NCBI RefSeq assembly: GCF_965363235.1
Contig: NC_134838.1
Coordinates: 18,570,441 to 18,634,440, forward strand
DNA length: 64,000 nt
From: Mytilus galloprovincialis
Lineage: Eukaryota; Mollusca; Bivalvia; Mytilida; Mytilidae
Direction of reading: 5' to 3'
Shown here: positions 34,700 to 46,500 of the stretch, one piece after another
Position numbering within the stretch: the first letter of the stretch is position 1
How the letters are laid out: each line of letters opens with the position of its first letter
The notes under the pieces: model-generated
Databases searched by the model: none
What the model was told of the DNA's origin: nothing
What the model saw: only the letters and a program-made list of their open reading frames with translations
Made by a program: the position numbers and the translations under genes

Positions 34700-35747
34700 T
34701 TAATTAGTAACTTTAGGTTTAAAAACTTGTCGTAAACTACTTGAAGGCTTGGAAGGATTTTTGAATTTCTGTTTGTTGCTTTTAGCAAGTTTTCTGCGAT
34801 GAAGTTTACTCACTGCATTTCCACGAACAGTTAATAACACATTTAGAATGTCCTTCATTAAACACAAAGTATTGTCACTGGCTGGAAAAAACTGTGAGGC
34901 ATAGTGCTTCACCATGAATGCATCCATAATCTTTTCTTTTAGTGGGTCTTTGCGAGAGAAGATGCGCTTAAAATTATCCAAATTTACACTCTGTCTTACA
35001 AAATCTCCCATGTGACGGACCAGAAGATAAAAATTATCAGTTGGAAACTTGCGACCACCACGATCTTTCTTAACTGTCCACGATTTAAATTTACTTAGAA
35101 ATGTCTTGGTATCTGATGATTCTTGCAAACTTTGAACACACAATAACTTTTCTTCTTTAAGACTTGATACTTTCAGTTTATTGTATCTCTTATGGAGTGC
35201 ACGAATGATGAACCCAGCAATATAAAACAAAATTTTCGGGTCATTATCTGTAAGAGAGTTGTCAAAGGCTTGCGTTTGCTTCAAGTTTTTTTTGGATAAG
35301 TGTTCCTTTAGGACTTGATTCATCAATTAGAGCAGAAATTTCTGTACAAAGTTTGTAATGACTGAGTCCATAAAACCAAGTGATTGAAAGAGGGTGATAC
35401 CAACAGTCTGTAAAGTGTCGCTTAAACGTATGCGGTGAAAACTTGAAAAAATATGGTTTCCCTGTCAGCTTCAATGGTGATGTTTGCATTGTCTTTAAAT
35501 ATGGCACAGAATGCAATGAAAACAAATTCCTCAACTTTTGGTTTATGCTTTGATACCTGAAGAATGGGAAAAAAATCTGTTGGTTCAAATAAAGCTATCA
35601 TAGGGTCATCTTCAAGGGCTTTAAATGTTGACTGGTATGCATTCGGAAAAATCTCATCTATGGATATCTGGGGAGTTGAAGAGTGTGTATTTGCTTTCTC
35701 CTGTACATGTACATGTACGTTTGGTTTATTAGCCTTGTGGTCTGTTG
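34700..35747 (-). pseudogene. Uncharacterised, possibly transposon-derived gene with two homopolymer frameshifts
   Basis: Reading begins after an acceptor (TTTGTTTAG) at 35747: TDHKANKPNV ... DDPMIALFEPTDFFPILQ ... FIAFCAIFKDN ... RETIFF. It shifts +1 at a T6 run near 35449, continues SPHTFKRHFTDCWYHPLS to GTLIQKKL, and shifts again at an A8 run near 35291. It ends with DPKILFYIAGFIIRAL ... DRGGRKFPTDNFYLLVRHMG ... VRGNAVSKLHRRKL and a basic Ser/Pro tail, stop at 34700. The pieces are collinear and otherwise free of stops. I cannot name the family; the RGG..FP segment recalls transposase-like proteins. Sequencing errors in homopolymers could mimic these breaks. It probably continues the zinc-finger frame at 36514-36861. 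Confidence 0.5.
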
Positions 35748-36513
35748 CTAAACAAAAGTAAAAAATTGGTTTTTATTTATTGATTTGGATGGTTTCCAGT
35801 GGCAAATATTACATTCATATTGACAGCAGGGGTCAGAAATATTGATTGCATGAGGAATTGGATACATTTGTACTTACCAGTCTGTTTATTATAGAACACA
35901 ATTTGCCAATGATTGAAGGATACACATATATAATATATTCATTAAAATTTCAATTGACCATCGGAGTAAAATGTATAAAACGCATATTTTTTATTTTTGT
36001 TGTCAAGTGTTTAATTTATTCACAAGACCAAAGACAAATCAAGATTATAAAGCCTCTATTTATTACAAATGATCCTTGTAAACTGAAGTACACATTTACT
36101 AGATTTAAAATCTCATTTAATTTTTTTTCTTTTATATTTTAAAATGTAAGTACTTGAATACAAATAATTATATATTTTCCCTTTGTTTAAAAAAAAATAG
36201 TTTTCATTAAATGCTTACATAATATTTTGGACTTATTTCAGTTATTTTTGGGAACATGGTTTATTTCTTTTTAAAAAGATTGAATTTATAAAAAAAAACT
36301 TGCTTGTTTTATATTTTTTTTAGATAAATTTATAAATAATTACGTTTCCCTTTAATTGTGTTTTAAAAATAAATTCCTATTATCAGATTTAAAAACATTT
36401 TTATGTTTTTTTCCCTTCTCTTTAACATTATTTATAAAAACTTCTTGAAAAACTCAAAACATTTTCATACCTTATTGGAGCAGAATTTTTTAATTAAAAC
36501 AAATGCGTCCTTG

Positions 36514-36861
36514 TTAAAAAGATGAAGAAAAAAAAACATTTTCGCCTAAATTGCCTTTCAATTGTTTTCCATGTTGTCTTGAAGTGTGTCCACGGAACCC
36601 AGTGATAGATTTCAGAATCTTGTCACAGTCAGGACATTCAAAACCATCAGTAGCAGTTCCATCTGCACTTAAACTCTTTTCAATTCCCTTGACCTTTTTT
36701 GGGGGGTTCACAACTGTCTCTAGAACAAAGTTGTCGTCACTATCTACAATTGGATCAGTATCTGTGTTTTCCACAAACAATATATCTAAATCTAAATCGT
36801 CGTCCCATGATAAAAATCTGTCTTGGACATCGTAAATAAGACAACGACCACCAAGCATCAA
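36514..36861 (-). CDS. C2H2 zinc-finger N-terminal exon of the same uncharacterised gene
   Basis: A 115-codon frame, acidic in its first half (SWDDDLDLDILFVENTDTD) with a basic patch (PPKKVKG). It then has one C2H2 finger: FECPDCDKILKSITGFRGHT followed by SRQHGK, spacing C-x2-C-x12-H-x4-H. The finger sits just before a possible exon end, but no strong donor is visible near 36545, so the join to the downstream frame is not resolved. The start codon used by the cell is also uncertain. The 35748-36513 gap is AT-rich like an intron. Confidence 0.45.
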   Translation of the reverse strand: MMLGGRCLIYDVQDRFLSWDDDLDLDILFVENTDTDPIVDSDDNFVLETVVNPPKKVKGIEKSLSADGTATDGFECPDCDKILKSITGFRGHTSRQHGKQLKGNLGENVFFSSSF

Positions 36862-37700
36862 TTTTAATATAGATATAAATATTGAGATAAAGTTTTAAAA
36901 GGGGAAATTCGCTTGCTGGCATCTTTGACATTACACAGTAATTTCCTGTAAAGGTAGTAATTTTCAATATGCACACCTAATCATGGGACCCCCTAATTAA
37001 CAGACCGCTTAATGCTACATGTTAACATTGTCGTTATCATTCACCTGCGAATTTGTTTACAATACAAGATTTTAATTCTGAAGGTCTTTGTCCTGGTCCT
37101 TAATACAAAGAAAAAAAAACAGGGTGTTCCGAGTGATTATTTACCGATTGTCTATACTACCGCTAATATCGTTATCATATGATTAGAGGATGCTGGGTAC
37201 GAGTTTACACACGTGAAGTCAGTGACATTTACAAGTCGCGTATCTCTTTAGTATATACATGTCTCTGTTTAAGTCATTGATGTGCCCTTGGGTTCGGCTG
37301 TTCTTGTTTTGATTGAGGCTATCCAGAGATGGCTGTCTGTAAGTGGGAAGTTCGTGTCGTCAGCTCTAGATTTATTTTCTTGTGTGGCATTTAATGATTA
37401 ATGATGTCTTCGTGCCATTAACCCATATTCGTTCTTTTCCATATTGAAACCAAAAATAGGACTTGAACTCTTCGATTTTTCAGAACAGTAGTTTCAATCA
37501 ATTGATATTCATGTCAGCACCGAAATGTTGAGTACTGAGCTGGTGATACCCTCGGGGACGAAGCATCCACCAGCAGTGGCATCGACCCAGCGGTTAAAAT
37601 AGTTTAATGCAGATCCATTCCTTCTATTTCTGATTAATACGTAGATTTCTCGGAAACAATACAGTCATACCACCAAAATCTACTAAAACACGTGGGCGTG
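36862..37700. other. Gene-less stretch
   Basis: No frame with a recognisable domain. TGTTGAGTACTGAGCTGG and CCTCGGGGACGAAGC near 37526-37565 look like another dispersed repeat, but no second full copy was found in the window. Confidence 0.4.
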
Positions 37701-37705
37701 GTGGT

Positions 37706-38060
37706 AGGGGTTGATTTAGAAGCATAGGAAGTAAAATTGAGAAAGGAAATGGGGAATGTGTCAAAGCGACAACAACCCGACCATAGAGCAGACAACAGCT
37801 CTGTTAGTAACAAATCCTGAAATTACAAAGCTGGTCCATAAAGCTGAAATGACGATATTTAAGTGAACGATAGCAGAGAGGACACAGATATGTCAATAGA
37901 TAGAGGAAGATGTGGTATGAGTGCCAATGAGACAACTCTCCATCCAAGTAACAATTTATCAAAGTAAACCATCACAGACCAAGGTACGGCCTTCAACACG
38001 GAGCCTTCGCTCACACCGAACAGCCCTCCAAAATTACTAGCGTAAAACTATTCAAACGGG
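37706..38060 (+). repeat. Dispersed repeats B and C, fused copy
   Basis: 37740-37800 (AATGGGGAATGTGTCAAAG, CCCGACCATAGAGCAGAC) is family B; 37897-38050 (GAAGATGTGGTATGAGTG, AGACAACTCTCCATCC, CCTTCAACACGGAGCC) is family C. This is the only place in the window where both halves occur together, suggesting they are parts of one longer element. Confidence 0.75.
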
Positions 38061-38120
38061 AAAACCAACGGTCTTATCTACATAAAAACGAAAAGCATGG
38101 TTGAGTCGTTAAAGAAATGG

Positions 38121-38999
38121 TCAAGAAGTCCTAATAATTACATACAAACAAAACCTGGAAACCTCCAAATGCGGTAACTTCCCGAGAATCACTGGTATCA
38201 ATAGCGATCCGTACATGTCCTGACATTTTCCGAGAGACTCTAGACCCCGTATGTAAGCTTCTGATTTGTCATGAAATGTTCTCAAACTTTCTAATGTATC
38301 ATGTGGTGCGGGTATATCAAGTAGTGCTCTCATATATGCATTAATGATTTTATGTGGTTGGCCATAGCGGTTTCTCAATAATTCAATTGCCTTGTGATAG
38401 TTTGGATTTGTCATGGTCAATCCTGAAATTACGTTTGCAGCTTCAAATTGAAGCAGTGAGTTCAAGTACGAAAATTTCTGAATGTCAGTTAATGTGTGAT
38501 TGTGATGAATCGTGGTTTCGTATGAATCCCAGAAATATTGCCATTGTAAAATGTCTCCATTAAAATTGGGAAGAGATAGCTTTGGTAGGCGATGGTTATT
38601 ACTTGAGGTCGAACTTGACTGAGATAACTGCTGACTTGTGTGAGTAAATGGGTTTGTGTACGGAACAAACTCTGGTGCGCTTGAATCTAGGATCGAAGAT
38701 GCTGCTTTTGGTACGGGTTTTAAGAACTTTTTAAATTTTCGAATTTTACCTTCTAAATCTAAATAATACTCATCTGTTTCAAGAATTTCATTTGTAATAT
38801 CTTCTGATTCGACTGCATTTAATATCTGTTCGTCTATTGAGGCTAAAGTCTTCTTTTTCTTCTCAATTGCTTCGAGCAATGTTGATACTTCCTCCGTGTC
38901 TACTTCTGAATCTCCGATGGCTTCCTCAAGTTTTTTAAAAACTTTTGTTACTGCTGCTTTGTTCCCCGCTCTCAAGGATTTTAGTCGGCTGATGTCCAT
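38121..38999 (-). pseudogene. Truncated BEL/Pao-like retrotransposon gag
   Basis: A 292-codon frame from ATG at 38999. Residues 1-90 form an acidic/basic coiled-coil-like head (VFKKLEEAIGDSEVDTEEVS, EKKKKTLASIDEQIL). Residues about 138-270 carry the block LPKLSLPNFNGDILQWQYFW, DSYETTIHHN, FSYLNSLL, LLRNRYGQPHKII and YMRALLDIP, which I recognise as the DUF1759 domain of BEL/Pao gag-pol polyproteins. The match to the family is lost about 13 residues before the stop at 38121, and family C repeat sequence begins within 60 bp. The protease, reverse transcriptase and integrase are gone. What remains is a 5' fragment. Confidence 0.75.
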
Positions 39000-39000
39000 T

Positions 39001-39655
39001 CTCTCCGTTTGAAGTCACGGCACCAATGTAGATTATTGCGTTGCGTTGTGTATTTGATCGTAAGCTAACTAAGGCGTTAAAGATAGAACTACGTCTGCCA
39101 TTATACGTTTCTATTCAATATCACAATTACGCGACGTCACAAAGATAGTGGCCGTACCGCAAAAAAGTACGTTAATATTAGCGCAATTCTTTACAAGCGT
39201 GATGAGGACGGCAAGAGCTTGCTAAAATTTCACTATGGGCTTGAACAGCGAGGTATAGTCGTAGTGGGAGCGTAATTAGGTCGCGGTGAGAACGTGGTGG
39301 TCGTATTGAGAGATCGTAGCGCAGTCTCTCCGAATAGAATCACGCTTTCGCTACGATGGTACAGCGACCTTTGGGATCTTAGTGCGCTCTCACTACGCTT
39401 CTACTACGACATGATTTTGCTACGACCGCACCACGATTGTTTTGAAAATGTTCAAAGTTGGCCATGCTCATCACGATCTTGAAGACCTCACCACGACCGT
39501 GATACGACCTTACTGCGATCTACACGATCGTACTACAATCATCAAAGTTTGATTTTTTGCACAGATCGTAGTGCGATCGTGGCCTAGTGGGACTGCGGTA
39601 TTAGATCACATGAGCGTAGTGCGATCGTGGTCTAGTGGGACTAGGGGTTAAACAA
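39001..39655 (-). repeat. Leader, putative primer-binding site and 5' LTR region of the BEL/Pao-like fragment
   Basis: On the minus strand, an inferred LTR end ...AATCTACA is followed by TTGGTGCCGTGACTTC, the position and look of a BEL-type primer-binding site, then the gag ATG about 20 bases later. The plus-strand LTR edge would be TGTAGATTATT at 39027. The outer LTR edge is not found. From about 39170 the region is filled with period-12-like words in two orientations, which may or may not belong to the LTR. Confidence 0.45.
39245..39640. repeat. Degenerate ~12-bp word array (CGTAGTG/CACTACG) in alternating orientation
   Basis: 39250-39325 reads as variants of [CG]TAGTG[G/A]GA[G/A]CG spaced about 12 bases apart. 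39340-39540 has the complement (CACTACGCTTCTACTACGAC, CTACGACCGCACCACG, GATACGACCTTACTGCG). 39565-39640 returns to the first orientation, with GTGCGATCGTGG twice, each followed by the same [CT]CTAGTGGGACT word. The blocks could fold on each other. Confidence 0.7.
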
Positions 39656-40552
39656 TTGGGAACAAATGAAATAAATCTTTGATTCGTTCTCAAGTTTTGG
39701 TGTGTAATCAAACAAATATACAAATTAATAGAGTAGACCTCAGCCAATGAAATATAATTGTTTGGTTTAAAGGGAGATTTTTCTGTCAGTTATTATAATT
39801 ATCCAGAAATATAATATCATATTATTATTTGTCAACCAACAACTTTGTACATGTAAAATTAATTAAGATTGTTTAAGTCAAACACACCTTGCTGAAGCTG
39901 AAGCCCTGATTAAACTCACAGCCTCAGTGGTCAATTTTAATGAACTACATGTACTTGGAAGTTTACAGCAGCCAAATTTTAAAACTATACCAGTTAAAAC
40001 CTTGTGCTACCCGTAAATTATTAGATATCAAAACTTTGTAGCTTTAGTTTTGTCAAGTCCATAACTGATGACAGAAGTGAAAGTCAAGATATGGGCCGAA
40101 TAACGCCTAATGCATCGAATGAATCATACAATTGACAATCGAATAAGTAACAGTTGACTCAAAAATAAAAAAGTTAAATAACACTTTCAGATTTCAAGAT
40201 TCATTATTTAAGTATACAGGACATGGGATTAATGTCACTTCTGTAATTAGTGGTGGACTAAAGTTACTAAGGATTTAAACTTTCATATTTTTTGGAAAGC
40301 TGACTGATAATACATACTTAACACCTATATATCATTGTAAAGTTTAATAGCTTCAAACATTTTTGTACATCATTTTTATTTGATAATATTCATTGGCTGT
40401 TCAATAATTCTTCATCCATAAGAATCATTTAATAAGATAATTTCAGGACTTTATGGTGTATTTAACTTATATTTTCGCTTTGACATAAAACAGATTAGAC
40501 AACCTCAATTTACCTCTGATAGCAATACAAAATATCTGTTTCAGGACTTGTA
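39656..40552 (+). other. Upstream region of the cytokine receptor
   Basis: AT-rich sequence that should contain the promoter, a 5' UTR exon and its intron. The last 10 bases before the UTR segment are a polypyrimidine-AG acceptor. I could not identify a TATA box or first exon with confidence. Confidence 0.35.
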
Positions 40553-43500
40553 ATGAAGTATGTTATCTTGCTGTGTATGTTTTTGTATGGTTTTGTACAG
40601 GCCAGTTTTGCATGCCGGGGGACATGCTGCAATTGCGGAGGTAAGTTAAATTTCACAAAACTGATTTATTTAAAAACTTTGAAATATCAAATGTTGTGTT
40701 GTTTGTGTAAATTTAAATAAGCAGTACCAAGGACACTTATCTGCCCCCTGACATTGAATTATTCAATCCGTTTAAAATTGATTATGGAAAGATTGGAGCT
40801 TGTTTTAAATCTTTCCTAAGGCACCGGCCTCCCTAGCAACAAGAAGCTAAGCACAGGTTAGATACTAAATCTACAAAATATAGATCCGTATAATAAATGG
40901 TAAAGAATTAACAAGATCTTTAAAAAAAAATGAAATCTGAATATAAATATATACAATGATATAAAAGGTTTTTCAAGTATGGCCTATAAATTACTTGATA
41001 AATCTGCAATAATCATTGTAATTAATCAACAATTTAAATAAGTTCATTTTCTTTTATCAGTGATAGGCTTGAAACAGTTAATAAAATTTTAGAACTCTTA
41101 ATTCATTGTAATTAGACATGTTAGAACAAACTATTTTTTTTAATTTTAATTTCCCATTAAATGTCTGGCAATAATTTTTATCATTTGAATATAAAAAGTA
41201 GATATAGGAAGATGTGGTGTGAGTGCCAATGAGACAACTCTCCATACAAATAACAATTTAAAAAGTAAACCATTATAGGTTAAAGTACATATATATTTGT
41301 TCAATTAAGAAAGAATCAACATTTCAATAAAATAAGTTTTTTGATTTGTTTAAGTTGAACAAGTACATTTTCAATGCCCTTTGCCGAAAAACATATTTAA
41401 ATTATAAATTGATTAAAATACACTCACAACTTTTAATCTTCAATGTCATATAATCATATTAATTGTTTTCAAAATCATTAAACAATTCTCAGAGGAGAAA
41501 ATAGTATATCTATGTTTCAACTTAAAAAATGCCCTACACCAACCTTTTAAGATTATTATTTTGACACAATAATAAGTTCTTAGCTTCAAGTCTATCTGTT
41601 GGTCCTATATCTTACCAGGATAATTGATAAACTTTATACGAAGAATTTTGTTTTGTTTCTAAAGATAAAATGTAAAAGGAAACATGTAGTTTTATTAATG
41701 TTCTTTTTTGTCCACACCCTATCTACCGGTAAACCTTGCTAAATATGATTTTTGAAATTATTCAAACTGCTCTTCCCATGTTGCAATAAGTGATTCCCAT
41801 CACTTTGATTAATTACATATAGTTAAGTCTATTTGGAAACTTTAGCGCAAAACTAAGGTTGTGATGTCATTATGATTTAATAGAAATGGCCATATTTAAA
41901 ATAGTCCTAGTTGTCGAAATGGGTTTGAAGATAAGGGATATCCAGCATTTTAGTAGTTTTCTTTTAACAGTTCTTTCGGTAAATGTCCTTTTATAACATT
42001 ATATGTTAGCCGGGCATCATTAATGTCCATGGACACATTCCCCCTTCATGTTTTATTTGCAATACAAGCAGAATGTGTTAACTTCATGAGTTCTGATCTA
42101 AAACTTATCCCAAAATCATAAGAACAATAACTGATCTTAAACATATCCCAAAATCATAAAAACAATAACTGATCTTAAACATATCCCAAAATCATAAAAA
42201 CAATAACTGATCTAAAACATATCCCAAAATCATAAGAACAATAACTGATCTAAAACATATCCCAAAATCATAAGAACAATAGCATGTTTAGCAGAATCTT
42301 AGTGGTTTCCTGTTTAAATTAGAGTCCTTTGTTCATTTTATATAATTGTAGAAATGGACCAAAGTGACCCATATTTGTTTGTTGATGAATACTTAAATAT
42401 AACGTGTACATTGGATTCACAAACTGTTGAAAATGGAGACAACGCATCAAAATTATGTTTTTCGTATGGAAATGACATTGACGTTCCAGATACAGAAACA
42501 ACTATCCTAAACAGTACTTCACTAAGGTTGAGTAGACTGATGACAACAACATTTGACAGTCCTTATGTGTGTAACCTGAGGAATCCTAATTTTACAGAGA
42601 AAGTCTGGGACAATGTTGCCATAGTGGGTCAAACAACAGTACAAACTGAATGTAAGTATTAGATGTGAATCCAGGAATTTTTCTTAGAGAGGAGGGGAGG
42701 TCAACAAGGCATACATATATGCACAACGTTAGGACTTGTAAACAGAAATGTCTATGAATTAATCATATACCCTGGTATAAACCTCCATAAGAACTCCCCT
42801 ATAAATTGGTGCTATATTTGTATAAAGAAGAGGTAAGAAATAGGTTTGTGTTTTGATTTTTTTTAACATATTGCAGGATTAACTTGTTTTTTAACATATA
42901 TAGCACTTAGTATAGTCCACAGCAGAGGCTGTTTTTTTAATCATCAACTAGAGGGATTCCCACATATTTTGAATGAACTCCAATCCACTTCTCCTCTTCA
43001 ACCACTTAATCAATTTAGACAAATATAAATATCATCTTTACTGTGAAATATAGGTGTTGTTTTATTTTTTATACGACCCATAAAATTGGAAATTTTGTGG
43101 TCGTATATTGGTATGGCGTTGTCGTCGTCGTCGTCGTCCAAAGACATTTGGTTTTCGCTCTATAATTTTAGTATAAGTAAATAGAAATCTATGAAAATTT
43201 AACAGAAGGTCTATGACCATAAAGGGAAGGTTGGAATTGATTTTGGGAGTTTTGGTCCCAACAGTTTAGTAATTAGGGGCCAAAAAAAGGTCCCAAATAA
43301 GCATTTTTCTTGGTTTTTGTACAATAACTTTAGTATAAGTAAACAGAAATCTATGAAATTTTAACATAAAGTTTATGACCACAAAAGGAATGTTAGGATT
43401 GATATTTGGGAGTTTTGATCCCAACAGTTTAGCAATTGGGGTCCAAAAGGGTCCAAAATCAAACTTTGTTTGATTTCATAAAAAAATGAATTATTGGGGT

Positions 43501-46500
43501 TCTTTGATATGCCAGATCTAATCGTGATTCTTAATTTTTGGTCCTGTTTTCAAATTGGTCTACATTAAGGTCCAAACGGTCAAAATTAAACTTAACAAAA
43601 TTGAATTCTTGGGGTTCTTTAATATGCTGAATCCAAACATGTACTTAAATTTTTGATTTTAGATTTTTGATTATGGGCCCAGTTTTCAAGTTGGTCCAAA
43701 TCGGGGTCCAAAATTAAACTTTGTTAAAATAGTAATTTTTTTTAATTTGATAAATATACAGCAACAAATGACGGGTTTTTTTTCTACATTCGTGAACATT
43801 TGATAAATATGAGTTATTTGAAAAAAAAATTTAAATGAAATTTATATAAAACAGAATATACAAATAATTTATCAAACAACAGCTTGTGTTTATCTTTTAA
43901 AACAAAAAAGTTATGTATTTCTGTTGAAAGGAAAAATACGTCCACAAATCCGAATTTTGAGCAAATATATAGAATTTGGACCTCATTTTACTAAAATAGT
44001 AGCTCATGTAGGTATATTTTGTATTACATATTTGATTTAATCAGTCAGAAAATAGTCTATATGCAAATTGTCAGCAAAATTTAAATATGGGATGAAAACT
44101 ATATGGTATGCCCCTAAGGTCCAGCAGACTGAATAACATGCATTATCTTAAAAAAAGTGATAATAGAGCATTAGGTATATGCACTTTTTATACGACCGCA
44201 AAAATTGAAAATGTTTTGGTCGTATATTGGTATCACATTGGCGTCGGTGTCGTCGTCGTCCGAAAGACATTTGGTTTTCGCACTCTAACTTTAGTAAAAG
44301 TAAATAGAAATCATTGAAATTTAAACACAAGGTTTATGACACACGCTTAGGACGCACGAACTTTATAAAGTATTTATTTCTGATACTAGAACGGGATCGA
44401 TTCTGCTGCTTGTGGACTATAAGTCCCGAGGGTATCGCCATCTTAACAGTTAGCGCTTCGATAACTACAGAATTTAAAACAAAAACATATTTCCCCGTTG
44501 ATATATTAAGAAATTATAAAGAAACGAAGGTTCCAACTCCCTAAGACAAAGTTCACTTTTTGAATGTGGCTATTCTGTTTGCCTTATTATGACAAATAGT
44601 GTAGTACTAGCGTACAAAATTGCAAATTCATAGAAAAGAAAGTTTTAAATAAAAAACAACAATTGAAAATATAGTGGTGTAACATAAGGGTAAACATAAT
44701 TGATTATTGTAAACGAATGAATTTCGATTCGTACATGGATATCTCTCTGTGATGTTTAGATTAAATTCGATTAGACCAACACCGACATTGATCAAAGAGT
44801 CTATAAAGTCCCTTGATTTCAAATGATTTAATTTGAGCGCTTCTAATACAGGTAAATCATGAAAAGCATCAAAGGTAAATTTTTTATATAACTTCACCAG
44901 GAACTCAAACTATAACATTTGAAAGTTAGGTAAGCGTTTAGATCTTGTTACGTAAGTACCAACAAACGTAATGTTATTCGGGAAAAACGATCGCCATGAT
45001 GAAATATTTCACCATTACTGTGTCTATGTCTCACTTCACTACACTATTTGTCGCGATCTTTGGTCCTCAGATAACATAAGAGTCGTCTGATCTATAAATA
45101 AAACGAGTGTGTCTTATTCACGATTGTGACATTTTGACTGAGAGTGAATTTGCATGGCGGTGATGCATTCCTGACTTTCTAGATTGAAGCAGCTGTTATC
45201 AATGGTTAAGAATCTGTAATAATAATATTATTTTACAGTACATTTGCTTATTATGTCAGCACAAAAACTTTCTTCATTTTACAAGATATAGTTTTTTTTA
45301 AATAAGCTTAATCAATACAAAAATGGGTGTATATTGAAAGTTACACATAGTTTTCTATTACCTTCTTAACAATCATCTGTTTTTCAAAATAATGTCAGTA
45401 AATTAACCAATGTCAGTAAACATAAGACTCTTTCTTTTTTCCATTCAGAGTGTCTAGATTTGGTAAACCCAATCTGTTGATGCGTCACAACTTTGTTCAA
45501 TGACACCATCTCGTATTGAAATTTCAGTTATTGGTTGTTTTAGTTAACTTTTGGAAGCTTTAGTTGTTGTTTTTACTGAAGGTTAAATATAAAAAACAAT
45601 CATCAGTCAGTTCTTATACAAACTGCATGAAAAAAAAACCGATTAAATATAATTTAGTTTAATCTTCATGCTCTTTAAAGTTTTACACCTAGTTTCTATG
45701 CATAAGTATTAGGATTTTTAAAATGCTTTTTTATGTGAATATTTTATTTGTAGATCATCCTGAACCTGTCACAAACTTCAGTTGTATTATATATGACTGG
45801 GATGAGAAAATGGAATGTAGCTGGGACTTGGGTGTAAATTATCGTGAATTACGATATATCGATACAAGTTTGAATCTGTATGTACAATAGAACAAAGTAA
45901 AATGGATTTTTTTTTGCTTTTTTGATTTCATTTGACTATAACCTTTGAAGATGAAAAAATATTGACCTCCTCGTATCATCAGTCTTCAATGTTTCTATAG
46001 TTACAACACACCTGTCTCAAATTATCCGTTTGAACTCCATATGATCAAGTTATATGACCTTATATGAATTTGACTATTCTTTTTATATATGGTTTCGTTA
46101 CACTTTCACCTAGCTAATAATCCTGCATTTGCCTTCAATATATACCCATTGGCCAATGTGAAATGAATTGCAAAATAATCAGTAAAGTAAGTGAGTATTT
46201 TAGAATGTACTTTCTTAGTGTACTATACTCTTATTTGACTGAGTTTAGATATAAGATTCTAAGTGACCTACAAACGGATGTTAACTTGTGTAATAAATCA
46301 TCTTAATGAGTGGAAGTCCCCTACATACACAAATCACTCAAATGAACGTTAAATGCATTGGCGTCAAAAAAATTCTACGCCCAAGTTTCGAATACAGCTA
46401 TATATTTTACATACATTTATATGTTAACTGGAACGATATATTTAGAGGATGATAAATTCAACGTCGCCTTTTTTAAACACATTTTCTCTGGAACATATTA

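Noticed and set aside
43080..43140. GTC-rich run as a coding Val/Ser/Arg tract
   Set aside because: It is the microsatellite part of the TATACGACC-type repeat and recurs at 44.2, 58.3 and 18.1 kb outside any frame.
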